Assembly: GCF_010500915.1 (NCBI RefSeq) | Contig: NZ_JAAAWP010000015.1 | Span: 1-64,000, forward strand | Length of the DNA: 64,000 nucleotides | Origin: Alteromonas hispanica | GTDB taxonomy: Bacteria > Pseudomonadota > Gammaproteobacteria > Enterobacterales > Alteromonadaceae | Direction: 5' to 3' | Part shown: positions 44,323 to 52,654 of the stretch, one piece after another | Numbering within the stretch: the first letter of the stretch is position 1 | Layout of the letters: each line of letters starts with the position of its first letter | Position numbers and translations under genes: made by a program | The notes under the pieces: model-generated | Seen by the model: only the letters and a program-made list of their open reading frames with translations | Told to the model about the DNA's origin: nothing | The model's database searches: none

Positions 44323-44340
44323 AGCCCGGTGCGCCGGGCT
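44323..44340 (+). terminator. Hairpin after dnaK
   Basis: AGCCCGG and CCGGGCT form a 7-bp GC-rich stem with a TGCG loop, followed by GTTT. The short T-run suggests partial termination, leaving some read-through to dnaJ 160 bp further on. Confidence 0.7.
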
Positions 44341-44502
44341 GTTTAACAGTTCAGGCGCATCAGGATTATCTTGCTGCGCCTTTGTTGTGTAAATGACTTG
44401 CCGCTTTTCTTAACTCGCGCAGGTGATTTTCACAACAGTCAGATGTAGATTCAATAGGCTGGGCAATCCCCCTGTTGACAATAAGTAGGGTAAGTAAACG
44501 AT

Positions 44503-45636
44503 ATGTCGAAACGTGACTACTACGAGGTGCTTGGTGTTGATAAAAGCGCTGGCGATCGCGAAATCAAAAAAGCGTATAAAAAGCTAGCGATGAAATATCA
44601 CCCAGATCGCACACAAGGTGATAAAGATTTAGAAGTTAAGTTTAAAGAAATCCAAGAAGCTTACGAAATTCTGTCAGATTCACAAAAGCGTGCGGCTTAT
44701 GATCAGTATGGTCACGCAGGCGTCGATCCAAATCGCGGTGGCGGTGGCTACGGTGGTGGTGCAGATTTCGGCGACATCTTTGGCGATGTATTTGGTGATA
44801 TTTTTGGTGGCGGCGGTCGTGGCGGTCGTCAATCTCGAGCCCGTCAAGGTTCGGATTTACGCTATAACCTAGAGCTTTCACTTGAAGAAGCTGTGCGTGG
44901 TAAGAGTGTTGATATTCGCGTTCCGGCGCTTGCCGAATGTGAGGTGTGTGACGGCTCTGGCGCAAAAAGTGGGTCTTCTCCTAAGACGTGTCCAACGTGT
45001 CACGGCAACGGCCAAGTGCAAATGCGTCAAGGTTTCTTCGCGGTTCAGCAAACCTGTCCTACCTGTTCGGGTAAAGGCAAGATCATTGAAGATCCGTGTA
45101 ACAGCTGTCACGGACATGGCCGTAAAGAGAAAACCAAAACTCTCAACGTTAAAATACCAGCTGGTGTAGATACTGGTGATAGAATTCGCTTATCGGGAGA
45201 GGGCGAAGCTGGAGAGAACGGTGCTCCGGCAGGCGACTTGTATGTGCAAGTCCATATTCGCGACCACGAGATATTCCAGCGCGATGGTAATAATCTTTAC
45301 TGTGAAGTACCGCTTAGCTTTACCACAGCAGCGCTTGGCGGCGAGTTAGAAGTACCGACTCTAGACGGTAAAGTGAAGTTGAAGATAAGCGCAGAAACGC
45401 AAACTGGCCGTATGTTCCGGTTACGCGGTAAGGGCGTGAAGTCGGTTCGAACCGGCGCAATTGGCGACCTTATGTGTAAAGTGGTTGTAGAAACGCCAGT
45501 GAACTTGTCGTCTAAACAAAAAGAGCTGCTACGTGAACTTGAAGAGTCTATGGGCAAAGCATCGAGTAAGCATAGCCCTAAAGCACAAGGCTTCTTTGAC
45601 GGCGTTAAAAAGTTTTTCGACGACTTAACTAACTAA
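44503..45636 (+). CDS. dnaJ: Co-chaperone DnaJ (Hsp40)
   Basis: The 377-residue protein has a J domain (2-70) with the HPD motif in [11 protein letters not shown], a Gly/Phe-rich linker (about 75-115), four CxxCxGxG zinc repeats ([32 protein letters not shown], about 146-205) and C-terminal substrate-binding domains. It delivers substrates to DnaK and stimulates its ATPase. The order grpE-dnaK-dnaJ matches other Alteromonadales. The 190-bp gap to dnaK contains a hairpin; I could not find a convincing separate sigma-32 promoter. Confidence 0.99.
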   Translation: MSKRDYYEVLGVDKSAGDREIKKAYKKLAMKYHPDRTQGDKDLEVKFKEIQEAYEILSDSQKRAAYDQYGHAGVDPNRGGGGYGGGADFGDIFGDVFGDIFGGGGRGGRQSRARQGSDLRYNLELSLEEAVRGKSVDIRVPALAECEVCDGSGAKSGSSPKTCPTCHGNGQVQMRQGFFAVQQTCPTCSGKGKIIEDPCNSCHGHGRKEKTKTLNVKIPAGVDTGDRIRLSGEGEAGENGAPAGDLYVQVHIRDHEIFQRDGNNLYCEVPLSFTTAALGGELEVPTLDGKVKLKISAETQTGRMFRLRGKGVKSVRTGAIGDLMCKVVVETPVNLSSKQKELLRELEESMGKASSKHSPKAQGFFDGVKKFFDDLTN

Positions 45637-45718
45637 TTCACTTAAGAATTAATTGGTGAAGGGATAAAGCGCTAAGCAAAGTTTCTTCGTTAAAAACAAC
45701 GTTTAACGCGTTTGATTC

Positions 45719-45750
45719 AATGCCAGTTAAAGTATTTAACTGGCATTTTT
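45719..45750 (+). terminator. Terminator of dnaJ
   Basis: AATGCCAGTTAAA and TTTAACTGGCATT form a 13-bp stem with a 3-nt loop, followed by TTT. It lies about 80 bp after the stop. Confidence 0.92.
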
Positions 45751-45901
45751 AACACCCGTTAGCTTTCACTTACCCCCCCAAAAAAAATACGTATACACAT
45801 ACATACTTTATTATTGTTCAACATGTTTTTGTTTTTAGTTAGATAGCGTTTAATAAGCGACATGCACTTACGCACTAACTTAAACCACAGGAATTTTAAC
45901 C

Positions 45902-46300
45902 ATGTTGAAAATAGTTAAAACCTCATTAGTAATAGCAGCGTCTTCGCTTGCTTTTTCAAACGCTGCACAGGCCGATGGCATCAGCGATGCACTAGCTAAC
46001 ATTTGCACTATCGTTCAAGCTGACGACAAAGGTGAGTTACGTAAAAAAATGCGTAGCGTGCAATCTGACTATCGCTTAAAACTTCGCGACTATTATTCCG
46101 GTATTTCTTGCGACGGACAAAGCCTAATTCGCACGGCTTTATTAAACAACGCTGTTGAAGTAGGTACTCTGCTAGTTAAAAAAATGCCGAGTAAAGATTT
46201 ACAAGAGCCAGAATCCGATGGCAAAACGCTGCAAGCATGGGTAGCGGAACAAGGTCTTCAAGACTCTCCAATTTCTGCTGAGTTAAACGGTCGTATATAA
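45902..46300 (+). CDS. Secreted DUF3718-family protein
   Basis: The 132-residue protein has a signal peptide (MLKIVKTSLVIAASSLAFSNAAQA, cleavage after AQA, residue 24). The mature part has the DUF3718 pattern: 'LANICTIVQADDKGELRKKMR', 'YRLKLRDYYSGISCDGQSLIRTALLNNAVEVG', with two cysteines (NIC and ISC) that probably form a disulfide. Function is unknown; the family is mostly found in Alteromonadales and Shewanella relatives. Single gene, ribosome binding site CAGGAATTTTAACC, with its own terminator. Confidence 0.85.
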   Translation: MLKIVKTSLVIAASSLAFSNAAQADGISDALANICTIVQADDKGELRKKMRSVQSDYRLKLRDYYSGISCDGQSLIRTALLNNAVEVGTLLVKKMPSKDLQEPESDGKTLQAWVAEQGLQDSPISAELNGRI

Positions 46301-46373
46301 AAACCGATTAAATCAGCAACATCACGCCATGTGATAATACGTTTCAACATGGTAGCGGCGCTACGCCGCACTA

Positions 46374-46402
46374 GAGGCCCCGTTTAGGGGCCTCGCCTTT
46401 TT
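46374..46402 (+). terminator. Terminator after the DUF3718 gene
   Basis: GAGGCCCC and GGGGCCTC form an 8-bp GC-rich stem with a GTTTA loop, followed by a T-run. It lies about 75 bp after the stop. Confidence 0.92.
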
Positions 46403-46588
46403 TATCTCTCCTTTAAAAATATCCATTTTTTCTTACCTTTGTCTGGCTCTAACTATTTTTTGTCAATTAATGCTTGCGATTTATTGTTCTCTTCGTCACG
46501 ATAAAATCAGGCTTACGCAAAAAGCAATCGTATTTATCTAAGACACATTAATGAATAAAAAACACACGGTGTTAAAAAGGGAACAGGC

Positions 46589-47086
46589 ATGAAACTTATC
46601 AATAAAGCTATTATTGCGGCAGCAGTTGGCGTGGCACTTTCAAACGTCGCAATCTTGAACCAGGCAGTAGCCGCAGAGGTTAAGCCTGCAATGTCTGAAA
46701 AACACGCAAAGGCGGCAACCAAGTATCGCCAATCTGTTTTTCAGTTAGTAAGAAGTAACATGGGGCCACTGGGCGGGATGGCAAAAGGCGCTTTACCCTT
46801 CGACGAATCGGTGATGCAAACAAATGCTGTCAGACTAGAACAGCTTGCAACTATGATGGGCGATTACCTTTCAGTAGACACGCGAGAATACAATGTTGAA
46901 ACTGGCGCAAAAGACGCTATTTGGGAAAATTTTTCAGACGTTGAAACTAAAGTTGCTGCGCTTAAAACTGCTGCACAGGGACTTCAAGCGGCACTAGACG
47001 CTGGTGATAAGAGCGCTTATCGCGGCGCTATAGGAAAAATTGGCGCTAGTTGTAAATCATGTCACGACGATTACAAAAAAGACTAA
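46589..47086 (+). CDS. Cytochrome c'
   Basis: The 165-residue protein has a signal peptide (cleavage near AVAAE, about residue 29) and the four-helix cytochrome c' pattern with a single C-terminal heme site CKSCH near residue 156 (IGASCKSCHDDYKK). Helices carry 'KYRQSVFQLVRSNMGPLGGMAKG' and 'NAVRLEQLATMMGDYL', as in the family. Cytochromes c' bind NO and related gases in the periplasm. A cytochrome b561 gene lies 2.2 kb away on the opposite strand, often its neighbour in related genomes; here prpE lies between them. Own terminator downstream. Confidence 0.93.
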   Translation: MKLINKAIIAAAVGVALSNVAILNQAVAAEVKPAMSEKHAKAATKYRQSVFQLVRSNMGPLGGMAKGALPFDESVMQTNAVRLEQLATMMGDYLSVDTREYNVETGAKDAIWENFSDVETKVAALKTAAQGLQAALDAGDKSAYRGAIGKIGASCKSCHDDYKKD

Positions 47087-47121
47087 GTAACCTTGTTTTG
47101 TTGCAAAGTGAAAGCACAATT

Positions 47122-47157
47122 AAGGTTAGCAGTTTTTTCTGCTAACCTTTTTATTTT
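47122..47157 (+). terminator. Terminator of the cytochrome c' gene
   Basis: AAGGTTAGCAG (47122-47132) and CTGCTAACCTT (47139-47149) form an 11-bp perfect stem with a TTTTTT loop and a T-rich tail. Confidence 0.93.
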
Positions 47158-47250
47158 AAGCTTTATTATTTTAGTAAGTAAAACAAATGCTTATTAGGCA
47201 TAAGCCTGAAGTCTTATAAGCATCCACAGTCATACTGAAGTAGTGTTGTC

Positions 47251-49176
47251 ATGAACTCTACAACGGATTTGGTTATGAACTACAAACAAGAATATATTGC
47301 CTCTACAACCTCTCCAGAACAATTTTGGCTAGATAAAGCCCATAACATTGAATGGTTTTCAGCACCTGAAACAGCGATATCTAGCGCCGAGAACGGTTAT
47401 CAATCGTGGTTTAAAGGCGGACAGCTTAATACCAGTTACCTCGCGCTTGACCATCATGTTAATGCGGGCCGCGGGGAAAAAGCTGCGCTTATATACGACT
47501 CTCCAGTAACGAATACAACGCGAACCTATACCTATAATGAATTGCTCAATGAAGTTGCTACTTTTGCGGGTGCACTTCAAGGCTTAGGTGTATCGAAAGG
47601 CGACCGCGTTATTATCTATATGCCTATGATCCCACAGGCTGCAATTGCCATGCTTGCCTGTGCTCGATTAGGTGCTATCCATTCTGTTGTATTCGGCGGT
47701 TTTGCAGCTAATGAATTGGCAGTGCGGATTGATGATGCTACTCCATCGTTTATTATTACCGCATCTTGCGGTATTGAGGGGGCCAAGCAAATTCCTTACA
47801 AGCCATTGGTTGACAAGGCTATTGAGAACGCGTCACATAAACCTAATGGCTGTGTTGTTTTTCAACGGCCACAGCTGCATGCCGAGCTCGATTCTTCTTT
47901 TGATCACGACTGGCATTCTTTAATGGAAAACAGCTCTCCGGTTAGTGCAGTTAAAGTAGACGCTACTGATCCGCTCTATATTCTTTATACCTCAGGCACA
48001 ACGGGCAAGCCGAAGGGCGTGGTAAGAGACAATGGCGGCCATGCAGTAGCGCTTCATTATTCTATGGGTGCACTGTATGGAATTGATAAAAACGATATAT
48101 TTTGGGCGGCTTCAGATGTTGGTTGGGTAGTAGGGCACTCTTATATTGTGTACGGTCCACTGATAAAAGGCGCAACATCAGTGATGTATGAAGGCAAACC
48201 TGTGGGCACACCAGACGCAGGGGCATTTTGGCGAATGATAGAGCGCCATAGCATCAATATCTTATTTGCCGCGCCTACTGCTTTTCGAGCCATACGTAAA
48301 GAAGACCCCGAGGGCGAATTTATAAAGCAGTACGACTTGTCTAGCTTGCGAACAATATTTATGGCGGGAGAGCGGTTAGATCCACCTACGTATTATTGGA
48401 CTCTAGAGAAAACAAATAAGCCCGTAGTAGACCACTGGTGGCAAACCGAAACAGGTTGGCCAATTTGCTCAAATCCTATGGGTATTGAGTCTATGGCAAC
48501 TAAGCCAGGCTCGTCTAGTGTTCCCACTCCAGGGTTCAATGTTAAGGTGCTTAAGGGACCAGACACCGAAGCTGAGCCGGGTGAAAAAGGCTCTATTGCT
48601 ATACAGTTACCTCTACCTCCAGGCTGCTTGTCGACAATTTGGCAAGACCACTCTCGCTTGGTCAACGGTTATCTGAGAGAGTTTGAGGGCTATTACAGCA
48701 CGGGAGACAACGGCTATATTGATGATGAGGGCTACGTATTTATTATGGGTCGCACCGACGACGTTATTAATGTGGCAGGGCATCGATTGTCCACAGGTGA
48801 AATGGAAGAGGTGCTTGCTGCTCATCCCGCTATCGCAGAGTGCAGCGTTATTGGCATTAACGACGCCCTAAAAGGTCAACTTCCTGTTGGTTTAGTGCTT
48901 TTGAAAGATGGAGCCAATATTGAAGAGTCGGAACTGGAAAAAGAACTCGTTGCCCAAGTTAGGCAGAGTATTGGCCCAGTAGCCTGTTTTAAGCGCGCTA
49001 TTGTTGTTAAGCGTTTGCCAAAAACCAGGTCGGGCAAAATTCTTCGTAAACTACTGCGACAGATTGCGGCAGACGAGCCAATTTCAGTGCCCTCTACCAT
49101 TGATGATCCAAGCAGTGTTGACGAAATAGCCGCATTAATGCGAGACAAAGGGTTGGTAGAAGCAGTTAACGTTTAG
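47251..49176 (+). CDS. prpE: Propionyl-CoA synthetase (PrpE/ACSS3-like)
   Basis: The 641-residue AMP-forming acyl-CoA synthetase has the P-loop-like motif LYTSGTTGKPKGVVRDNGGH (20 residues), AAPTAFRAIRKEDPEG, the acyl-pocket region 'VDHWWQTETGWPI', the hinge Asp in YYSTGDNGYIDDEGYVFIMGRTDDVINVAGHRLSTGEMEE and the catalytic Lys in KTRSGKILR. 'RDNGGHAVAL' separates PrpE-like enzymes from acetyl-CoA synthetases. It activates propionate to propionyl-CoA. No prpBCD genes are here, so it works with genes elsewhere. Start is ATG 47251 or ATG 47275 (MNYKQEY), the latter closer to family length. Confidence 0.9.
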   Translation: MNSTTDLVMNYKQEYIASTTSPEQFWLDKAHNIEWFSAPETAISSAENGYQSWFKGGQLNTSYLALDHHVNAGRGEKAALIYDSPVTNTTRTYTYNELLNEVATFAGALQGLGVSKGDRVIIYMPMIPQAAIAMLACARLGAIHSVVFGGFAANELAVRIDDATPSFIITASCGIEGAKQIPYKPLVDKAIENASHKPNGCVVFQRPQLHAELDSSFDHDWHSLMENSSPVSAVKVDATDPLYILYTSGTTGKPKGVVRDNGGHAVALHYSMGALYGIDKNDIFWAASDVGWVVGHSYIVYGPLIKGATSVMYEGKPVGTPDAGAFWRMIERHSINILFAAPTAFRAIRKEDPEGEFIKQYDLSSLRTIFMAGERLDPPTYYWTLEKTNKPVVDHWWQTETGWPICSNPMGIESMATKPGSSSVPTPGFNVKVLKGPDTEAEPGEKGSIAIQLPLPPGCLSTIWQDHSRLVNGYLREFEGYYSTGDNGYIDDEGYVFIMGRTDDVINVAGHRLSTGEMEEVLAAHPAIAECSVIGINDALKGQLPVGLVLLKDGANIEESELEKELVAQVRQSIGPVACFKRAIVVKRLPKTRSGKILRKLLRQIAADEPISVPSTIDDPSSVDEIAALMRDKGLVEAVNV

Positions 49177-49180
49177 CTGC

Positions 49181-49204
49181 AATTTGGCACCTAGGTGCCA
49201 AATT
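49181..49204. terminator. Palindromic hairpin between prpE and the cytochrome b561 gene
   Basis: AATTTGGCACC and GGTGCCAAATT form an 11-bp stem with a 2-base TA centre, 5 bp after the prpE stop. The two genes converge here, and the flanking A/T bases suit termination in both directions. Confidence 0.7.
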
Positions 49205-49254
49205 ATTAAAGCTCGGACAAAAAATTAACGTAATATGCGGATTGGTATCAGTAA

Positions 49255-49965
49255 CTAGTAATAATACTGGCCTACCGAGGGCTCTGGAGGAATGACCTCT
49301 ACCACCACGTAAACGATAGCCGCAGAAAGGATTGCAATTACTATGGCTCTGGCTAATTTTGAGTGCTCAATGCCTTGCGGCTCGCCATAGTACTGCTCCT
49401 CGTCTTCGGGCATCATTTTATTGCCGTTAATCATAGGCGGGATTAATTTCTGTCTCTTGAAAACCGTGTAAAAAACACTTGCGCCAATATGTAATGCAAC
49501 AACATAAATAAGCGTATCAAATGCCAGGTGATGCAAACTACTCATTATCTCCAATATATCGCTATCTGCCATCCCTCTGAGAGGACCGTCCAGAAAAATA
49601 TCGTCGGTCATAAATAGCCCTGAAATGGCCTGAATGAGCACCAGTGTTATCATGATTACTACAAACCAGCCTCCCAACGGATTGTGCCCCACCGATGGCA
49701 GGCTATCTCTATCAAACAGGCTTTTTGCATACTCCAATACTGCCACAGGACCTTTAACGAACCCGCTAAACTTGGCGTACTTAGGCCCCCAAATACCCCA
49801 AAGTACTCTGAACACAATAAGCCCTAACGTGAAGTACCCTATGTAAAAATGCCACTGAACAGCATCATCAAGCAATTCAGCGGTGACATATTGCCCAAGA
49901 ATACTGGCAACCAGCAGCCAGTGAAAAAGGCGAGTAGGTAAATCCCAAATAAGCTTTTTTTTCAT
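49255..49965 (-). CDS. Cytochrome b561 family protein
   Basis: I start at ATG 49965 (MKKKLIWDLPTRLFHW), the usual opening for these proteins; the frame reaches a GTG at 50019, which adds an unlikely 18 residues. The 236-residue protein has four main membrane helices with heme-ligand histidines in TRLFHWLL, QWHFYIGYF, SLHHLAFD and ALHIGASVF, then a cytoplasmic loop and a last membrane helix (about 205-225) ending GQYYY. It passes electrons from the quinone pool to periplasmic acceptors, perhaps the nearby cytochrome c'. That link is inferred. Confidence 0.88.
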   Translation of the reverse strand: MKKKLIWDLPTRLFHWLLVASILGQYVTAELLDDAVQWHFYIGYFTLGLIVFRVLWGIWGPKYAKFSGFVKGPVAVLEYAKSLFDRDSLPSVGHNPLGGWFVVIMITLVLIQAISGLFMTDDIFLDGPLRGMADSDILEIMSSLHHLAFDTLIYVVALHIGASVFYTVFKRQKLIPPMINGNKMMPEDEEQYYGEPQGIEHSKLARAIVIAILSAAIVYVVVEVIPPEPSVGQYYY

Positions 49966-50290
49966 AATGTATGTTTTCTTTGAATCTTTATTCGATGAGG
50001 GAGAAGCATGCATCAACACTCTCTTGGTGTCGCCTGTCTATCGTGCTAGATAAACGTCTATGATATGCAAATTTTTAAGCAAACGTCATGGTTAAATATG
50101 AGAAAAGGATAATTAGTTTGAAGAAACGTTTAATTTAACCACTGAACGCAATGGCGAATGCTTGCCTTAAACTCACTTCTTTAATCAACACGCCTTAATA
50201 GTCAGCATAATTATTCTCATAATCACATTGCATTAGCGAGTGCATTTGGCAAAATGTGGGCAAGTTGAATATTGATGAATAAGATTGACC

Positions 50291-51094
50291 ATGAAAGTTG
50301 GATTATTTGGCGCTAACGGGCGAATGGGTAGAGTGTTAATAGAGGCTCTCGACTTAAACGAAGATGCTGAGCTTAGCGTTGCAACAGTAAGAGATGATTC
50401 TCCATGGGTGGGAATGAACGTGGGAGAGTTGGCAGGCATAGGTAAAAAACCTATTAATTGTTCTGGCTTTTCTTCATTAACCGGCAGCGACGCAGATGTC
50501 ATGATTGACTTCACCCTGCCATCTATCATAGAGACAAATCTGGCTTGGTGTGTAGATAATAAAACGCCTGTTGTCATTGGCACAACGGGGTTGAATAAAC
50601 AGCAGCTCAATGCTCTTGATGAGGCCGCGAAACAAATTCCAATTGTTTTTGCTGCCAACTACAGTGTAGGCGTGAACCTTATGCTTTCACTAGTAAAACA
50701 AGCTGCCAGTGTTCTTGGCGAAACCGCCGATATCGAGATTACAGAGGCACATCACAGGTTCAAGCAAGATGCCCCGTCTGGCACTGCTATGGCTATTGGT
50801 GAAGCAATTGCTGAAGAGTTAGGAAGAGACTTAAGTACCTGTGCTGTATACGGCCGAGAAGGTAAAGAGCCTGAGCGAGATCAGGGTACCATTGGCTTCG
50901 CCACTGTCAGAGCGGGAGATATTGTGGGAGAACACACTGCGCTTTTTGCTGACATAGGCGAGCGACTCGAAATTACGCACAAGGCGTCGAGTAGGCTAAC
51001 TTTTGCCAAAGGAGCCGTTCATGCGGCCAAATGGTTGTGCGGTCAGAAACCTGGACTATACTCCATGTCAGACGTACTAAATCTGAAACTATAA
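50291..51094 (+). CDS. dapB: 4-hydroxy-tetrahydrodipicolinate reductase
   Basis: I start at ATG 50291 (MKVGLFGANGRMGR). The 267-residue protein has the nucleotide motif GANGRMGR (8-15), VVIGTTGL (about 96-103), the substrate motif EAHHRFKQDAPSGTA (catalytic His pair and Lys) and 'FATVRAGDIVGEHTALFAD', all DapB hallmarks. It makes tetrahydrodipicolinate for lysine and peptidoglycan. It stands directly upstream of carA, the usual gammaproteobacterial order, but 400 bp of leader with hairpins separate them. Confidence 0.97.
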   Translation: MKVGLFGANGRMGRVLIEALDLNEDAELSVATVRDDSPWVGMNVGELAGIGKKPINCSGFSSLTGSDADVMIDFTLPSIIETNLAWCVDNKTPVVIGTTGLNKQQLNALDEAAKQIPIVFAANYSVGVNLMLSLVKQAASVLGETADIEITEAHHRFKQDAPSGTAMAIGEAIAEELGRDLSTCAVYGREGKEPERDQGTIGFATVRAGDIVGEHTALFADIGERLEITHKASSRLTFAKGAVHAAKWLCGQKPGLYSMSDVLNLKL

Positions 51095-51318
51095 AAGCTT
51101 GAATGAAATCGGCGAGTGACGTGCGTAACTGTCTGTTTTGCATGGACTATGCGCACGAAAATGCAATAACAGTAAATTTATAGCAATAACACCGCTTGCC
51201 CTTATTGTACTACAGTTGCACTATATTTGAGCACTAAGCACTACTTTCGATGGTTTAGTGTAAAAAAGGTGTTATAAGGTTTATTTTATTAAATTATTAC
51301 AAATAAATTAGACATTTT

Positions 51319-51482
51319 CGGTGAGTAATGTATACTCGCCGGAATTTGCCAGAATTTCGTATTCTTAGCTAATAAAACGTCTGTAGAGCGCGGTTTTATT
51401 AGCTGCAAAGATCGTGAAACGGGAAGTATTGTTATCATTACCTCCCGTTTTTTGTGGGGTTTGTGCAAAAAACTGCACAAAC
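51319..51482 (+). promoter_or_regulatory. Structured leader of carAB, possible attenuator
   Basis: Four stems lie in tandem: CGGTGAGTA/TACTCGCCG (51319-51341, overlapping the leader-peptide start), AGCTAATAAAAC/GTTTTATTAGCT (51367-51404), AAACGGGA..GTA/TAC..TCCCGTTT followed by TTT (51417-51453, terminator-like), and GTTTGTGCA/TGCACAAAC (51459-51482). The terminator-like stem lies 60 bp before the carA start, where it would stop carAB transcription unless prevented. Together with a small Arg-containing frame this looks like attenuation control. Confidence 0.55.
51328..51372 (+). CDS. Candidate carAB leader peptide
   Basis: ATG 51328 opens a 14-codon frame, [14 protein letters not shown], with GGTGAG just before it. 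Three of the 14 residues are Arg, two of them adjacent, and the stop codon falls in the first arm of the next hairpin. Arginine is an end product that depends on carbamoyl phosphate, so ribosome stalling at Arg codons is a reasonable control idea. Coding is not proved. Confidence 0.4.
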   Translation: MYTRRNLPEFRILS

Positions 51483-51511
51483 ACATAGTTATCCTTAATC
51501 TGGAGGTTGAC

Positions 51512-52642
51512 TTGGCTCATTCTGCCCTTTTGGTGTTAGAGGACGGTTCTGTTTTTAAAGGTACTGCTATTGGTGCCGCTGGCTGTTCTGTTGGAGAAGT
51601 AGTTTTCAATACTTCCATGACAGGCTACCAAGAAATTCTTACCGACCCATCTTACGCTGAACAAATCATCACCCTTACCTATCCACACATTGGCAACACC
51701 GGCACTAACTCAGAAGACGTCGAAGCAGACAAAATCTGGTCTAAAGGCCTTATCATTCGTGATTTACCACTTGTTGCCAGTAACTTTCGTCAACAGCAAT
51801 CCTTGTCTGAATACCTCAAAGCGAAAGGCGTTGTAGGTATTGCAGATATTGATACTCGCCGTCTCACTCGCATACTTCGAGATAAAGGCGCGCAAAATGG
51901 ATGTATCATTTGCACTGATGAATTAGACGAGTCTAGTGCTTTAGAGCAAGCGAAAGCATTTCCTGGGCTTAAAGGGATGGATCTGGCCAAAGTGGTCAGT
52001 ATCACGGAGCCGAAAACTTGGACAGAAGGAAGCTGGGAACTTGGCAAAGGCTACGTAACGCCAAGTGAAAGTAAATATCACGTTGTGGCCTACGACTATG
52101 GCGTTAAGCATAATATTCTTCGCATGCTTGCTGACCGCGGTTGCAAAATAACCTTGGTACCTGCTCAAACGACAGCGGATGATGTACTTGCCATGAATCC
52201 AGACGGTGTATTTTTATCAAACGGACCTGGCGATCCAGAGCCGTGCGATTACGCCATCGAAGCTATTAAAACTATTGTTGAAACAGGCACGCCGGTATTC
52301 GGTATTTGTTTAGGACATCAGTTGCTTGCGTTAGCGAGTGGCGCGACTACCGCTAAAATGAAGTTTGGTCATCACGGTGCAAACCACCCAGTAAAAGACC
52401 TAAAACGTAACGTGGTAATGATAACCAGTCAAAACCACGGTTTTGCGGTTGATGAATCTAGTCTGCCAGATAACCTAGAAGTTACGCACGTTTCATTGTT
52501 CGATAAGTCGTTGCAGGGTATTCATCGTACCGATAAGCCCGCGTTTAGTTTTCAGGGGCACCCTGAAGCGAGCCCAGGTCCTCACGAAGCTGCGCCGTTA
52601 TTCGACCACTTCATTGAACTTATTGAACAACACAAGCAGTAG
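51512..52642 (+). CDS. carA: Carbamoyl phosphate synthase small subunit
   Basis: The start is TTG 51512 ([15 protein letters not shown]), with the strong site CTGGAGG 5-11 bp upstream; the frame extends further but without a ribosome binding site. The 376-residue protein has the N-terminal CPSase small-chain domain ('[22 protein letters not shown]') and a class I glutaminase with the nucleophile Cys in VFGICLGHQ and the His/Glu pair in [10 protein letters not shown]. It supplies ammonia to CarB. The rare start codon and the leader hairpins point to tight control. carB follows after 12 bp. Confidence 0.97.
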   Translation: MAHSALLVLEDGSVFKGTAIGAAGCSVGEVVFNTSMTGYQEILTDPSYAEQIITLTYPHIGNTGTNSEDVEADKIWSKGLIIRDLPLVASNFRQQQSLSEYLKAKGVVGIADIDTRRLTRILRDKGAQNGCIICTDELDESSALEQAKAFPGLKGMDLAKVVSITEPKTWTEGSWELGKGYVTPSESKYHVVAYDYGVKHNILRMLADRGCKITLVPAQTTADDVLAMNPDGVFLSNGPGDPEPCDYAIEAIKTIVETGTPVFGICLGHQLLALASGATTAKMKFGHHGANHPVKDLKRNVVMITSQNHGFAVDESSLPDNLEVTHVSLFDKSLQGIHRTDKPAFSFQGHPEASPGPHEAAPLFDHFIELIEQHKQ

Positions 52643-52654
52643 GAACTAGCCGAC

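Noticed and set aside
44440-44490. A sigma-32 promoter before dnaJ (TTCAAT ... CCCCCTGTT)
   Set aside because: The -35 part is poor and the -10 lacks the CCCCAT core; read-through from dnaK is enough to explain dnaJ expression.
51452-51511. Upstream GTG/ATG starts for carA
   Set aside because: They would translate through the leader hairpins without a ribosome binding site; CTGGAGG points to TTG 51512 and the protein then begins as CarA normally does.
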